Below are positions 24,219-32,620 of a DNA stretch of 48,335 nucleotides, in pieces (position 1 is the first letter of the stretch; each line of letters opens with the position of its first letter). The position numbers and the translations under genes were made by a program. The notes under the pieces were generated by a model. It made no database searches and was not told the origin of the DNA. It was given only the letters and a program-made list of their open reading frames with translations. This DNA comes from an uncultured Acidimicrobiales bacterium (lineage in GTDB: Bacteria; Actinomycetota; Acidimicrobiia; Acidimicrobiales; SHLQ01): positions 1 to 48,335 of the forward strand of contig CALLQB010000067.1 in assembly GCA_938015295.1 (NCBI GenBank), given 5' to 3'.

Positions 24219-25472
24219 GTGTCTCCTGCCGCCGCCACACCACCGACTGCAGCCGTCGTCGGTGGTGGCCCAGCTGGGCTAATCGCAGCCGAGACCCTTG
24301 CCAGTGCAGGCGTATCAGTCACCGTCTTTGACCAACGAGCTTCGTTCGGTCGCAAGTTCTTGCTGGCCGGCCGTGGCGGGCTCAATATCACGCACTCCGA
24401 GGACTTCGACAGCCTTCTTGGGCGCTACGGCAACCGCCGGTCCGCGCTCGAACACGTCGTACGCGCCTTTTCGCCCGACGATCTCCGGGAATGGTGCGCG
24501 GGTCTGGGCGAACCAACATTTGTTGGCACGAGCGGGCGGGTGTTCCCCGAATCGTTCAAAGCAACCCCGTTGTTGCGGGCATGGCTGGCGCGACTCGACG
24601 GTCTCGGCGTGAAGTTTGCGACTCGTCACCACTGGAACGGGTGGGTCAGTTCCGACGGTGGTTCGTTGCGATTCGCAGCGGCTGGCGAAGACCATGCTGA
24701 GGTTCTGGTTGCCCCCGACATCACGATCTTCGCGCTCGGCGGAGCCAGTTGGCCGCGAGTGAGTTCTGATGGCGGATGGCTCGACCACTTCGTCAACGCT
24801 GGTGTTGCGACCGTGCCTTTCGCCCCCACGAACTGCGGCGTGCAACGGCAATGGACACCGGTGATGGTCGAACGGTTTGCCGGTCACCCGTTGAAGAACA
24901 TAGCGATCGACGTCGCTGGCTGTTCGGTTCGCGGCGACGCAATGGTGACCCGCTCGGGGCTCGAGGGCGGACCGGTATACGCCCATAGCGCTCGGCTTCG
25001 AGAGTTGCTCCAGGCCGACAAGCACTGGTCGATGAAGATCGACCTTCGTCCCGACCTCGCGCACAACCGCGTGGTCGATCAGCTCACCAAGGCCCGGCGG
25101 CCGAAAGACTCGGTGTCTACTTGGCTGCGCAAAGCCGGCGTCGACAAGGTGCGGGTCGCGTTGCTGCGCGAAGCAACCGGCAACGCTATTCCCACCGTGG
25201 TCGACGATCTCGCTGGGCTCATCAAAGCTCTGCCGCTCGCCGGCGAAGCAATGATGCCAATCGATCGGGCGATCTCGACTGCTGGCGGCATTTCATTCGA
25301 TGCACTCGACAACCGGCTCATGCTGCAGAGCCGCCCAGGAATCTTTCTTGCTGGAGAGATGCTCGACTGGGAAGCGCCGACCGGCGGCTACCTTTTGCAG
25401 GCCTGTTTCAGCTCTGGCGTCGCCGCAGCGAACGGAGCGCTTGTCTGGCACGACGAAAACGCGCGCTCGTGA
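24219..25472 (+). CDS. FAD-dependent oxidoreductase, BaiN/HI0933 (TIGR03862-like) family
   Basis: A 417-aa flavoprotein of the HI0933/BaiN superfamily, closest to the TIGR03862 clade. AAVVGGGPAGLIAAETLA is the FAD Rossmann motif, FGRKFLLAGRGGLNITH is the family signature following the first strand, and the C-terminus GIFLAGEMLDWEAPTGGYLLQACFSSGVAA is the second FAD-binding motif. An inserted domain sits between. Members are thought to reduce alkenes or modify cofactors, but the function of this clade is unproven. GTG 24219 is chosen from the upstream TAGGCT box. Confidence 0.88.
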   Translation: MSPAAATPPTAAVVGGGPAGLIAAETLASAGVSVTVFDQRASFGRKFLLAGRGGLNITHSEDFDSLLGRYGNRRSALEHVVRAFSPDDLREWCAGLGEPTFVGTSGRVFPESFKATPLLRAWLARLDGLGVKFATRHHWNGWVSSDGGSLRFAAAGEDHAEVLVAPDITIFALGGASWPRVSSDGGWLDHFVNAGVATVPFAPTNCGVQRQWTPVMVERFAGHPLKNIAIDVAGCSVRGDAMVTRSGLEGGPVYAHSARLRELLQADKHWSMKIDLRPDLAHNRVVDQLTKARRPKDSVSTWLRKAGVDKVRVALLREATGNAIPTVVDDLAGLIKALPLAGEAMMPIDRAISTAGGISFDALDNRLMLQSRPGIFLAGEMLDWEAPTGGYLLQACFSSGVAAANGALVWHDENARS

Positions 25473-25554
25473 GATCGTGCTTTGGGGTCGTGGACGTTAT
25501 TCTGACCTGAGTCGACGTTTCTGACGGCCCGTCAGAAACTTGGAGGAGTAGTTC

Positions 25555-26046
25555 GTGACAAAGACCCAAGTGCCCGCGGTAGAAGGGCTGTTCACGATGG
25601 GTGACGACGGGGAAGATCCCCGTCTCATCGGCGGCAAAGGTGGAGCGCGCGATAGTTACTTCTTCCCCAAAAACATGGGCGGCAACGACCCCGCGTTGTT
25701 CGGCGAAACCGAGCGGGCCGAGGTGCTGCTCAGCAACACCGGCACGATCTGGTCGTTCACCACAAGCAGCTACCCGCCGCCCAAGCCCTACGTCATCACT
25801 ACCGAACCATTCGTGCCGATCGTGATCGCCGCAGTCGAACTCGACAACGAGAAACTCGTGGTGCTCGGACAAATGGCACCGGGCATCGTGGTCGAAGATC
25901 TGCACGTGGGAATGCGGGTAAAGATGATCATCGACGTGCTCTACGAAGACGACGACCACCAATACATGGTGTGGAAGTGGGAGCCCGAAACCAGCGGCTC
26001 CGAAACACAAAAACCTGAAGCATCTGCAGTACAGGAAGGCAACTAA
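25555..26046 (+). CDS. DUF35-type OB-fold protein lacking zinc-ribbon cysteines
   Basis: A 163-aa protein that appears to be a member of the DUF35 (ChsH2/BbsA C-terminal) family, small partners of thiolase-like enzymes. The C-terminal OB fold is visible (TERAEVLLSNTGTIWSFTTSSYPPP, FVPIVIAAVELDNEKLVVLGQM, VGMRVKMIIDVLY). The usual rubredoxin-like zinc ribbon (two CxxC motifs) should lie at about residues 20-50, but the protein contains no cysteine at all, so zinc binding has been lost. GTG 25555 follows TTGGAGGAG. The stop overlaps the thiolase start (TAATG), so the two are coupled and likely form a complex. Confidence 0.8.
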   Translation: MTKTQVPAVEGLFTMGDDGEDPRLIGGKGGARDSYFFPKNMGGNDPALFGETERAEVLLSNTGTIWSFTTSSYPPPKPYVITTEPFVPIVIAAVELDNEKLVVLGQMAPGIVVEDLHVGMRVKMIIDVLYEDDDHQYMVWKWEPETSGSETQKPEASAVQEGN

Positions 26047-27236
26047 TGGAAGACATCGCGATTCTTGGCGCAGGCATGCACCCCTGGGGTAAGTGGGGCC
26101 GCAACTTTGTCGAATACGGTGCCAAAGCGGCACGCGACGCGTTGGCCGACGCCGATGTGCCTTGGGAAGATATTGGTTTGGTGTCGGGTGCCAACACCGT
26201 GCGCAACGGCTACCCCGGCTGGGTGTCGGGTTCGACATTCGCGAACGCCCTCGGCTTTCAAGGCGCTCAGCTTTCGTCGAGCTACGCCGCTTGTGCGTCC
26301 GGCGCCACCGCATTGTCCATCGCCCGTGCACAGATCCACGCCGGGGTCTGCGACGTGGCTCTGGTGGTGGGCGCCGACACGACACCCAAAGGTTTCTTCG
26401 CCCCGGTTGGCGACGACGCCCGACCCGACGACCCCGACTGGCTGCGTTTTCACATGGTCGGTGTCACCAACCCGGTCTACTTCGCGCTCTACGCCCGTCG
26501 CCGCATGGAACTCTACGGCGACACGCCACACGACTTTGCAACGGTCAAAGCCAAGAACTCTCGCCACGGTGTACACAACCCAAATGCTCGGTACCCCAAA
26601 GAATTCGGCGTCGAAGACGTCGAGAATTCGCCGGTGGTCGCCGATCCGCTTCGACTTCTCGAGATTTGCGCAACCTCCGATGGCGGCGCGGCGCTCGTGG
26701 TTTCGAGCATGGAATACGCGAAGTCGCGAGGCATCAGCGACCCGGTTCGCGTATCGGGGATCTCAACGGTAGGTCCCACCTACCCCAACGCGATCGTCGA
26801 TATGCCCTACCTTGCGTCCGACTCGTGGAATGCTGTTGGCGACGCCGAACACACCTTCAAGCGCGACATCGCGCAGGTGGCCTACGACGAGGCTGGCGTC
26901 GGACCCGACGACCTCGACCTAGCCGAGGTCTATGACCTCAGCTCGGCGTACGAACTCGACTGGTACGAATACCTCGGACTGTGTGCCGAAGGCGAAGCAA
27001 CCAAAATTCTCCACGCAGGCGATACGTCGATCGGCGGACGGATTCCGGTCAATGCTTCGGGTGGCCTCGGAGCCTTCGGCGAAGCCATCCCAGCCCAGGC
27101 AATCGCGCAGGTTTGTGAGCTCACCTGGCAGCTCCGTGGGCAGGCCGGAGGTCGTCAGGTCGCCGATGCCAAGGTTGGTCTGTCGATCAACTACGGCATG
27201 TTCGGGCACGGTAGTTCGGTGATTGTGCGTCGTTGA
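26046..27236 (+). CDS. Thiolase-like protein (SCP-x/Ltp2 type)
   Basis: A 396-aa thiolase-fold protein. It has the nucleophile motif SSSYAACASGATAL (C83). The C-terminal HPxGATG loop of normal thiolases is replaced by GLGAFGEAIPAQAIAQ, and the final cysteine motif is replaced by SINYGMFGHGSS. Loss of these residues with a DUF35 partner is typical of Ltp2-like retro-aldolases and lipid-transfer proteins of steroid or aromatic CoA breakdown. The reaction here is therefore more likely C-C cleavage by a Tyr/His mechanism than classical thiolysis, but this is inferred. It is translationally coupled to the DUF35 gene upstream. The substrate is unknown. Confidence 0.82.
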   Translation: MEDIAILGAGMHPWGKWGRNFVEYGAKAARDALADADVPWEDIGLVSGANTVRNGYPGWVSGSTFANALGFQGAQLSSSYAACASGATALSIARAQIHAGVCDVALVVGADTTPKGFFAPVGDDARPDDPDWLRFHMVGVTNPVYFALYARRRMELYGDTPHDFATVKAKNSRHGVHNPNARYPKEFGVEDVENSPVVADPLRLLEICATSDGGAALVVSSMEYAKSRGISDPVRVSGISTVGPTYPNAIVDMPYLASDSWNAVGDAEHTFKRDIAQVAYDEAGVGPDDLDLAEVYDLSSAYELDWYEYLGLCAEGEATKILHAGDTSIGGRIPVNASGGLGAFGEAIPAQAIAQVCELTWQLRGQAGGRQVADAKVGLSINYGMFGHGSSVIVRR

Positions 27237-27270
27237 GGCGATTTCGTAACCTATTACTTTTGCGACCAAT

Positions 27271-27286
27271 CGTTGCGATTGCAACG
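27271..27286. other. Small hairpin after the thiolase gene
   Basis: CGTTGC-GATT-GCAACG lies 35 bp after the thiolase stop. It lacks a T-run and may be a weak terminator. Confidence 0.35.
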
Positions 27287-27348
27287 GTCTACATGTCAAT
27301 CGCGAGAACTTGCACCTCGCCGCGCGTCTCCTACTGCAACTTCACGAG

Positions 27349-27354
27349 TAGCGT
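27349..27354 (+). promoter_or_regulatory. Candidate -10 box of the cold-shock gene
   Basis: TAGCGT is preceded by TTCACGAG. The start codon is 47 nt downstream, so the gene would have a leader of about 40 nt, in contrast to the leaderless genes. Confidence 0.35.
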
Positions 27355-27400
27355 GGACATAGCTGGTACAAGATCAGCTCAGCAGTGAAGAGAGAATGCA

Positions 27401-27604
27401 ATGGCAGAAACAGGAACCGTAAAGTTCTTCAACGCAGAGAAGGGCTTCGGCTTTATCTCACGTGAAGGTCAGGACGACGTGTTCGTTCACTTTTCGAACA
27501 TTCAGGGTGAAGGCTACAAATCACTCGACGAAGGTCAGCAAGTAGAGTTCGATGTGGCCCCAGGCCGCAAGGGTGAAGAAGCCCAGAACGTTCGGGCTAT
27601 CTGA
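27401..27604 (+). CDS. csp: Cold-shock protein, CspA family
   Basis: A 67-aa single-stranded nucleic acid-binding OB fold. RNP1 is KGFGFIS and RNP2 is VFVHF. The N-terminus [16 protein letters not shown] is standard. It acts as an RNA chaperone and is often expressed constitutively in actinobacteria. ATG 27401 follows AGAGAGA. It is monocistronic, with its own promoter and a hairpin terminator. Confidence 0.97.
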   Translation: MAETGTVKFFNAEKGFGFISREGQDDVFVHFSNIQGEGYKSLDEGQQVEFDVAPGRKGEEAQNVRAI

Positions 27605-27625
27605 ATCCAATAACGTAGTATCACC

Positions 27626-27664
27626 AAGCCGCTGGCCCTCGGGCTGGCGGCTTGTTGTATTTTT
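27626..27664 (+). terminator. Rho-independent terminator of csp
   Basis: AAGCCGC (27626-27632) pairs with GCGGCTT (27647-27653), with an inner GCC/GGC stem, followed by GTTGTATTTTT. It lies 22 nt after the csp stop. Confidence 0.85.
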
Positions 27665-27699
27665 GGGCGTATACGCGACTGGGTAGGGGGACTACCACA

Positions 27700-28494
27700 A
27701 TGGACGTCAAAGAAGTGCTGGCCGACTTGTTGGCCGAGCAGGCAGCGCTCGATGCGGTGATAGTGACCCTCGCCGACGAGCAATGGGCTTTGGACACGCC
27801 GAGCCCACGCTGGAGCGTGGCCGATCAAATCGGTCATCTGACCTACTTCGACAACACGGCGGCCATGGCCATCAGCGACCCCGATGCCTTCACTGCATCG
27901 CTCGCGCCGACTATCGGGGCAATGACCGGCGGTCCCGAAGCGGCCGACGACTATTTGCTCGGCGAGTACCGCGCGATGTCGGCGACCGAGCTCCTCGCAG
28001 CGTGGCGAACCAACCGACAGGTGTTGGCTACAGCCGCCGAGGGTTTAGCCAACGAAGACCGGGTTATCTGGTACGGCCCGTCGATGGGCTCGAAGTCGTT
28101 TCTTACCGCCCGCCTCATGGAGGTATGGGCCCACGGCCAGGACATCCTCGACACGGTCGGGGCTTCGCGCGAGGCAACCGACCGGCTCAAACACATCGCG
28201 CAACTGGGGTTCATCACCCGGGGCTGGACCTACATCAACCGCAAGCTCGATGTTCCGGAAGCTCCCGTGCGGGTAACCCTGCAAGCCCCTTCGGGCGACA
28301 CGTGGACCTTCGGCGAAGCCGATGCTGCCGACTCGGTTACCGGCTTAGCGGAAGACTTTTGTCTGGTCGTTACCCAACGCCGGCATGTTGACGACACGGC
28401 GTTGCAGATCGTCGGTGATGCCGCCAGAGACTGGATGACCAAGGCGCAAGCGTTTGCCGGGGAGGCCACTGATGGCCCCGGTGTTGGTGCCTGA
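27700..28494 (+). CDS. TIGR03084-like (DinB/maleylpyruvate-isomerase N-terminal) metal-binding protein
   Basis: A 264-aa actinobacterial protein of the TIGR03084/MDMPI-like family. WSVADQIGHLTYFD carries the first metal-ligand His, and MEVWAHGQDILDTVG the second histidine with flanking acids. The four-helix DinB-like core lies in residues 1-170, followed by a beta-rich C-terminal domain (VRVTLQAPSGDTWTFGEAD). The function of this group is unknown; a mycothiol-dependent enzyme role is the usual guess. ATG 27700 is preferred; the upstream open frame overlaps the csp terminator. The gene ends 6 nt before the GAPDH gene, so the two may be co-transcribed. Confidence 0.8.
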   Translation: MDVKEVLADLLAEQAALDAVIVTLADEQWALDTPSPRWSVADQIGHLTYFDNTAAMAISDPDAFTASLAPTIGAMTGGPEAADDYLLGEYRAMSATELLAAWRTNRQVLATAAEGLANEDRVIWYGPSMGSKSFLTARLMEVWAHGQDILDTVGASREATDRLKHIAQLGFITRGWTYINRKLDVPEAPVRVTLQAPSGDTWTFGEADAADSVTGLAEDFCLVVTQRRHVDDTALQIVGDAARDWMTKAQAFAGEATDGPGVGA

Positions 28495-28500
28495 CCTTCA

Positions 28501-29520
28501 ATGGCAATCCGCATAGGAATCAACGGATTCGGTCGCATTGGTCGTCTGGCTGTTCGTGCTCTTCCACGACACCCGCAGTTAGAGCTGGTGCACATCAACG
28601 AACTGCACGGCGACGCGGCAACCGCTGCGCACTTGCTTGAGTTCGACTCGGTACACGGTCGTTTCGATGGCGAGGTTTCGGTCGACGGGTCGACAATCGT
28701 GATCGACGGCCGTTCGGTGAGCTACTCAAACTTTGACTCGCCGGCTGGCTGCGACTGGAGCGCCTACGGCGTCGACATCGTGCTCGAATGCAGCGGCGAG
28801 TTTCGCAGCACCGAAACGCTTGAGCCGTACTTTGGTCGGGGAGTGCGCAAGGTCATCGTTGCGGCACCGGTGAACAGCGATGGCGTTCTCAACATCGTGA
28901 TGGGTTGCAACGACCACCTGTATGACACCACGATCAACCACATCGTCACGGCAGCTTCGTGCACGACCAACTGTCTTGCCCCTGTCGTGAAGGTGCTCCA
29001 CGAGAGCATCGGTATCGAGCGGGGCTCCATCACCACCATCCATGACGTGACCAACACCCAGGTGGTTGTCGACAAGCCGCATAAGGATCTTCGTCGAGCT
29101 CGCTCCGCTCTCAACTCGCTGATCCCCACCACTACCGGGTCGGCCACCGCCATCACCATGATCTATCCCGAGCTCGCCGGGAAGCTCAACGGCACCGCGG
29201 TGAGGGTGCCGCTGCTCAACGCCTCGCTGACCGACGCCACGTTCTCGATGACACGCGACGTCACCGTCGACGAAATCAACGGCCTGCTGCGTAGCGCCGC
29301 GGAGGGAGAGCTTGCTGGCATTCTTGGGTTTGAGAGCCGACCCTTGGTCTCGGCCGACTACACCAACGACACCCGGTCGGGAATTGTCGATGGACCGTCG
29401 ACCATGGTGATCGACAACCGACTCGCCAAAATACTCATCTGGTACGACAACGAATATGGCTACGCCTTCCGCATGGCTGAACTGGCGGCGAAGGTGGCCG
29501 ATGCCCTGCCCGGCTCGTGA
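28501..29520 (+). CDS. gap: Glyceraldehyde-3-phosphate dehydrogenase, ArsJ-associated type
   Basis: A 339-aa type [15 protein letters not shown] is the NAD-binding motif, SCTTNCLAP gives the catalytic cysteine C154, and [11 protein letters not shown] supplies the catalytic histidine. The gene is directly followed by arsJ, a pairing known for arsenate resistance: the enzyme uses arsenate instead of phosphate to make unstable 1-arseno-3-phosphoglycerate, which ArsJ then exports. The insert of [15 protein letters not shown] keeps the normal substrate loop, so it could also work in glycolysis. The classical gap-pgk-tpi neighbours are absent. ATG 28501 lies 6 nt after the upstream gene and lacks a strong ribosome binding site. 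Confidence 0.9.
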   Translation: MAIRIGINGFGRIGRLAVRALPRHPQLELVHINELHGDAATAAHLLEFDSVHGRFDGEVSVDGSTIVIDGRSVSYSNFDSPAGCDWSAYGVDIVLECSGEFRSTETLEPYFGRGVRKVIVAAPVNSDGVLNIVMGCNDHLYDTTINHIVTAASCTTNCLAPVVKVLHESIGIERGSITTIHDVTNTQVVVDKPHKDLRRARSALNSLIPTTTGSATAITMIYPELAGKLNGTAVRVPLLNASLTDATFSMTRDVTVDEINGLLRSAAEGELAGILGFESRPLVSADYTNDTRSGIVDGPSTMVIDNRLAKILIWYDNEYGYAFRMAELAAKVADALPGS

Positions 29521-29541
29521 TGCGGTGACCTCGAGGCGGGC

Positions 29542-30774
29542 GTGACGCCGCGTAACTACGCGCTGGTAACCGCTGGTTACTGGGCGTTCACCGTTACCGA
29601 CGGTGCCCTTCGTCTGTTGGTCCTGCTGCACTTCCACGACCTCGGGTACTCGGCGATTGCCATTGCGTTCCTCTTTCTTTTGTACGAGTTCATGGGCATC
29701 GTCACGAACCTGCTCGGTGGCTGGGTCGGATCTCGAACTGGCCTCAACCGAACTCTTGTTGCCGGGCTTGCGCTGCAGGTGGTCGCACTCGCAGCGCTCA
29801 CGTTGCAGCAGGCGAGTTGGCCCGAGTGGCTGTCGGTTGGATTCGTCATGGGCGTGCAGGCCCTAGCAGGGATCGCGAAAGACCTCACCAAGATGAGCTC
29901 GAAGAGTGCCGTGAAGTTTGTTGCCGGCGATGCCAGCGGAGCGTTGTTCAAACTGGTGGCACTGTTGACCGGATCGAAGAACGCACTGAAGGGTGTGGGC
30001 TTCTTTGTTGGTGCAGCGCTGCTGTCGTGGATTGGTTACCGGCCTGCGCTCTTGTCGATGGCCGGCGTGCTCGCTGCAGTTCTCTTTGTGGTGATGGTGT
30101 TACTTGACGGCGATATCGGAAAGTCGAAGTCGAAGCAGCCATTGCGTTCGATTCTGTCAAAGAGCCCAGCGATCAACCGTTTGTCGGCGGCCCGGTTCTT
30201 CCTTTTCGGCTCACGCGACATCTGGTTTGTTGTCGCGCTGCCGGTATTTCTTGCCGAGCAACTCGGCTGGACGTTTGAAGGAATCGGCGCCTTTCTTGCA
30301 GCGTGGGTCATCGGCTACGGGCTGGTGCAGTCCGTAGCTCCGCGTGTGCTGACGTTCGGCGGAGGTGTCGCACGGGGCGAGGTTTCGGGAGCCCGGGTCT
30401 GGGCATTTCTGCTTGCCGTGGTGTCGGCTGCCATCGCCGTTTTTGTTGGTCTCGACATCGCGACCACAGCGTCGATCGTGGGTGGACTTGTGGTGTTCGG
30501 CGTGGTGTTCGCGGTCAACTCGTCGTTGCACTCCTACCTGATCCTTGCGTATTCCGGCGACGACGCCGTGGCGCTCGACGTTGGGTTCTACTACTCGGCG
30601 AACGCTGCTGGCCGTCTTGTAGGCACGTTGTTGTCGGGCTTGTTGTATTTGTGGGGTGGACTCACGCTTGCGCTTGTCGGCTCGTTGGCCTTTGTTGTGC
30701 TCGCCTGGCTGCTCACGCTGCGGCTTGAGGTTCTCCCAACCAACGACAAGTCGTCGACAGCCCGCCTTGTCTGA
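29542..30774 (+). CDS. arsJ: Organoarsenical efflux MFS transporter ArsJ
   Basis: A 410-aa inner-membrane MFS protein with about 11-12 helices. The N-terminus NYALVTAGYWAFTVTDGALRLLVLLHFHDLGYS, then FLFLLYEFMGIVTNLLGGWVG, IAKDLTKMSSKSAVKF and LFKLVALLTGSKNALKGVGFF are the hallmarks of ArsJ. It exports 1-arseno-3-phosphoglycerate, made by the adjacent GAPDH, and so gives arsenate resistance. GTG 29542 follows GAGGCGGGC and lies 21 nt after the GAPDH stop, so the two are probably co-transcribed. No arsR or arsC gene is next to the pair, which is unusual for ars operons. Confidence in the family is high from the motifs. Confidence 0.93.
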   Translation: MTPRNYALVTAGYWAFTVTDGALRLLVLLHFHDLGYSAIAIAFLFLLYEFMGIVTNLLGGWVGSRTGLNRTLVAGLALQVVALAALTLQQASWPEWLSVGFVMGVQALAGIAKDLTKMSSKSAVKFVAGDASGALFKLVALLTGSKNALKGVGFFVGAALLSWIGYRPALLSMAGVLAAVLFVVMVLLDGDIGKSKSKQPLRSILSKSPAINRLSAARFFLFGSRDIWFVVALPVFLAEQLGWTFEGIGAFLAAWVIGYGLVQSVAPRVLTFGGGVARGEVSGARVWAFLLAVVSAAIAVFVGLDIATTASIVGGLVVFGVVFAVNSSLHSYLILAYSGDDAVALDVGFYYSANAAGRLVGTLLSGLLYLWGGLTLALVGSLAFVVLAWLLTLRLEVLPTNDKSSTARLV

Positions 30775-30802
30775 CCGGTCGTTCGATCTCCACAATGTGG
30801 CG

Positions 30803-31714
30803 ATGATCAGGGAAAACGTTTCGGCTCTGCATGACAGATTGGCTCGTGACGAGGTCGTCATCATCGACGGAGCAACTGGTACCGAACTCGAGCGCAACGG
30901 TGTGCCGATGGTGCAGGGCGCCTGGTGCGGCGCCAGTACTCTCACACATCCCGAAGTCCTGCAAGCAGTGCACGAGTCGCATATTGCGGCCGGAGCGCAG
31001 CTGATTATCGCCAACACCTATGCGAGTTCGCGCCACATACTTGAGCAGGCTGGCTACGGCGAAGATGACTTCGTCACCGCGAACCGCGCGGCGATCGAAA
31101 TAGCGATCGCTGGACGGGATGCTTCGGCTGCCCCTCAGGTGGTAGTCGCCGCGTCGATCTCCACTACCGAACAGAGCGGTGAGGTCCCGCCAGCCGGTAT
31201 CGAGCGGCGCAACTACGAAGACCAGGCACGGATCCAAGCCGACTCGGGTGCAGAGGTACTCGTTCTTGAGATGATGCGCGACATTCCTCGGACCCTTCTC
31301 GCAATTGAGGCTGCAGCGACAGTGGGCCTCCCGCTTTGGGTGGGTCTGAGTTGTGTCATGCGAAACGGCGAGCCGGTGATGCATATGGGCGAGGAGCCCC
31401 TGGGCGATGCGATTGCGGCCATCGCCGACTATCCGATCGAGGTGCTTTCGATCATGCACACCGAAACCGAAGATATCGATGCGTGCCTCGATAGTGTCCA
31501 GCCGATGTGGGACGGACCTCTTGGGGTGTACGCGCAGACCGGTAAGTGGATCCATCCAAACTGGCAGTTCATCGATGTGGTGAGCCCTGCGCAGTACGGC
31601 AAAGATTGCACCCGATGGGTGGGTAGGGGAGTCCAAGTCGTCGGCGGCTGTTGCGGTATCGGGCCCGAACACATCTCGCACCTCTCTGAGGTGCTTCCCG
31701 GCTCGATCGCTTGA
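30803..31714 (+). CDS. Homocysteine S-methyltransferase family protein
   Basis: A 303-aa TIM-barrel enzyme with the zinc-thiolate site in GLSCVMRNG (C184) and VVGGCCGIGPEH (C283, C284). The N-terminal IIDGATGTELERNG is the usual entry motif. It transfers a methyl group, probably from S-methylmethionine or SAM, to homocysteine or a related thiol. ATG 30803 is chosen because the longer open frame runs inside arsJ. It lies 28 nt after arsJ and may be transcribed with it; a CACAAT box 6 nt before the ATG could also give it its own start. Thiol methylation next to an arsenic gene is notable but may be chance. Confidence 0.9.
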   Translation: MIRENVSALHDRLARDEVVIIDGATGTELERNGVPMVQGAWCGASTLTHPEVLQAVHESHIAAGAQLIIANTYASSRHILEQAGYGEDDFVTANRAAIEIAIAGRDASAAPQVVVAASISTTEQSGEVPPAGIERRNYEDQARIQADSGAEVLVLEMMRDIPRTLLAIEAAATVGLPLWVGLSCVMRNGEPVMHMGEEPLGDAIAAIADYPIEVLSIMHTETEDIDACLDSVQPMWDGPLGVYAQTGKWIHPNWQFIDVVSPAQYGKDCTRWVGRGVQVVGGCCGIGPEHISHLSEVLPGSIA

Positions 31715-31743
31715 ACCCCTAGCAACGCAACCCAAAACTTCGC

Positions 31744-31749
31744 TAGCGT
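31744..31749 (+). promoter_or_regulatory. Leaderless -10 box of PPOX gene
   Basis: TAGCGT-N6-ATG (31756). The same TAGCGT box with N6 occurs at the NTF2-like gene (43581-43586). Confidence 0.6.
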
Positions 31750-31755
31750 GCGAGC

Positions 31756-32151
31756 ATGAGCGGAGCAACGATTGCAAACGAAAAGTACGTCAGTTTCACC
31801 ACGTACAAAAAGGACGGTACGGCCAAGCCACTTCCGGTATGGATTGCCGACCTCGGAGATGGAACCGTGGGATTCACCACGTCGTCATCGAGCTACAAAG
31901 TGAAACGGGCAAACAACAACCCGAAAGTACTGCTGCAGGCCAGTGATTCGAAGGGCAACGTCAAGGACGGAAGCGAAGAGGTGTCAGGTACCGCCGCTGT
32001 GGTAACCGGCGCCGAGTTCGAACGTATCGCCAAGATTCTCAAGGCCAAGTACAGCTATCAGTACACGGCGATCACGTTCTTTGGGAAGATCATGAAGATG
32101 ATTGGCAAAGGCAGCGGCACTGACGCGGCTGTTGTGATCACCCTCGACTGA
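31756..32151 (+). CDS. PPOX-class (F420/FMN-binding split barrel) oxidoreductase
   Basis: A 131-aa split-barrel protein of the pyridoxamine-phosphate-oxidase-like fold. YVSFTTYKKDGTAKPLPVWIADLGDGTVGFTTSSSSYKVKRA, then NPKVLLQASDSKGNV, follows the F420-dependent oxidoreductase B-type layout: two beta segments flanking a cofactor-phosphate site (SSYKVKRA). It probably uses F420 or FMN to reduce a small molecule. The substrate is unknown. ATG 31756 is fixed by TAGCGT-N6. The 3' end overlaps the convergent USP-like gene by 14 bp. Confidence 0.82.
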   Translation: MSGATIANEKYVSFTTYKKDGTAKPLPVWIADLGDGTVGFTTSSSSYKVKRANNNPKVLLQASDSKGNVKDGSEEVSGTAAVVTGAEFERIAKILKAKYSYQYTAITFFGKIMKMIGKGSGTDAAVVITLD

Positions 32152-32602
32152 GTCGGCCGTCGCCGCTCGTTGGTTCAACCACTTCGACCGTGGTGCCGGT
32201 GCGCGACGTCAAAATGTTCACGAACTCGTCGACCGATGTATGGCGAGCAAGGGGAACCGGCGCCCCGATCAGGACAAGGTTGGTGCCGACCAGTTGGATG
32301 ACTTCGGTTACCTCGTCATCGATATCGCCACTACGCACCATCACCCGCACGGGAACATCGTTGCCCAGCTCTTGTTGCACCAATCGCACCTGCGTGTCGA
32401 TCAGCCACTGAAGCTCGTCACCTACGACGTTCAACAGGTTGTCTTCGACATCGCTGAAATGCTCTTCATCGAGGATGGCGAGGTAGAGAAGCCCACGGTT
32501 CGCAGCGATGGCCTGCTGATAGGCGCTCCGAAGTGACGCGCCTCGGCCCGTGCCACCCCAGCTCACGTAGATAATTTCGGCAGTGTCTGAAAGTTCAGTC
32601 AT
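32138..32602 (-). CDS. Universal-stress-protein-like protein
   Basis: A 154-aa alpha/beta protein with a UspA-type layout: IIYVSWGGTGRGASLRSAYQQAIAANRGLLYLAILD (strand 1, helix 1, strand 2), VPVRVMVRSGDIDDEVTEVIQLVGTNLVLIGAP (core), and a C-terminal helix. The canonical ATP-binding GxxGx9GS motif is not clear, so it may not bind ATP. It follows the CPA1 antiporter gene by 18 nt on the same strand and probably regulates or responds with it, as USP domains often pair with cation/proton exchangers. The 3' end overlaps the PPOX gene by 14 bp. Confidence 0.65.
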   Translation of the reverse strand: MTELSDTAEIIYVSWGGTGRGASLRSAYQQAIAANRGLLYLAILDEEHFSDVEDNLLNVVGDELQWLIDTQVRLVQQELGNDVPVRVMVRSGDIDDEVTEVIQLVGTNLVLIGAPVPLARHTSVDEFVNILTSRTGTTVEVVEPTSGDGRLSRG

Positions 32603-32620
32603 GGTCGTGGGCTGCGTGTT

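Noticed and set aside
28487..28496. GTGCCTGACC, a 10-nt match to the repeat arm
   Set aside because: It is a single incomplete arm inside a coding region, with no second arm, so it is likely chance.
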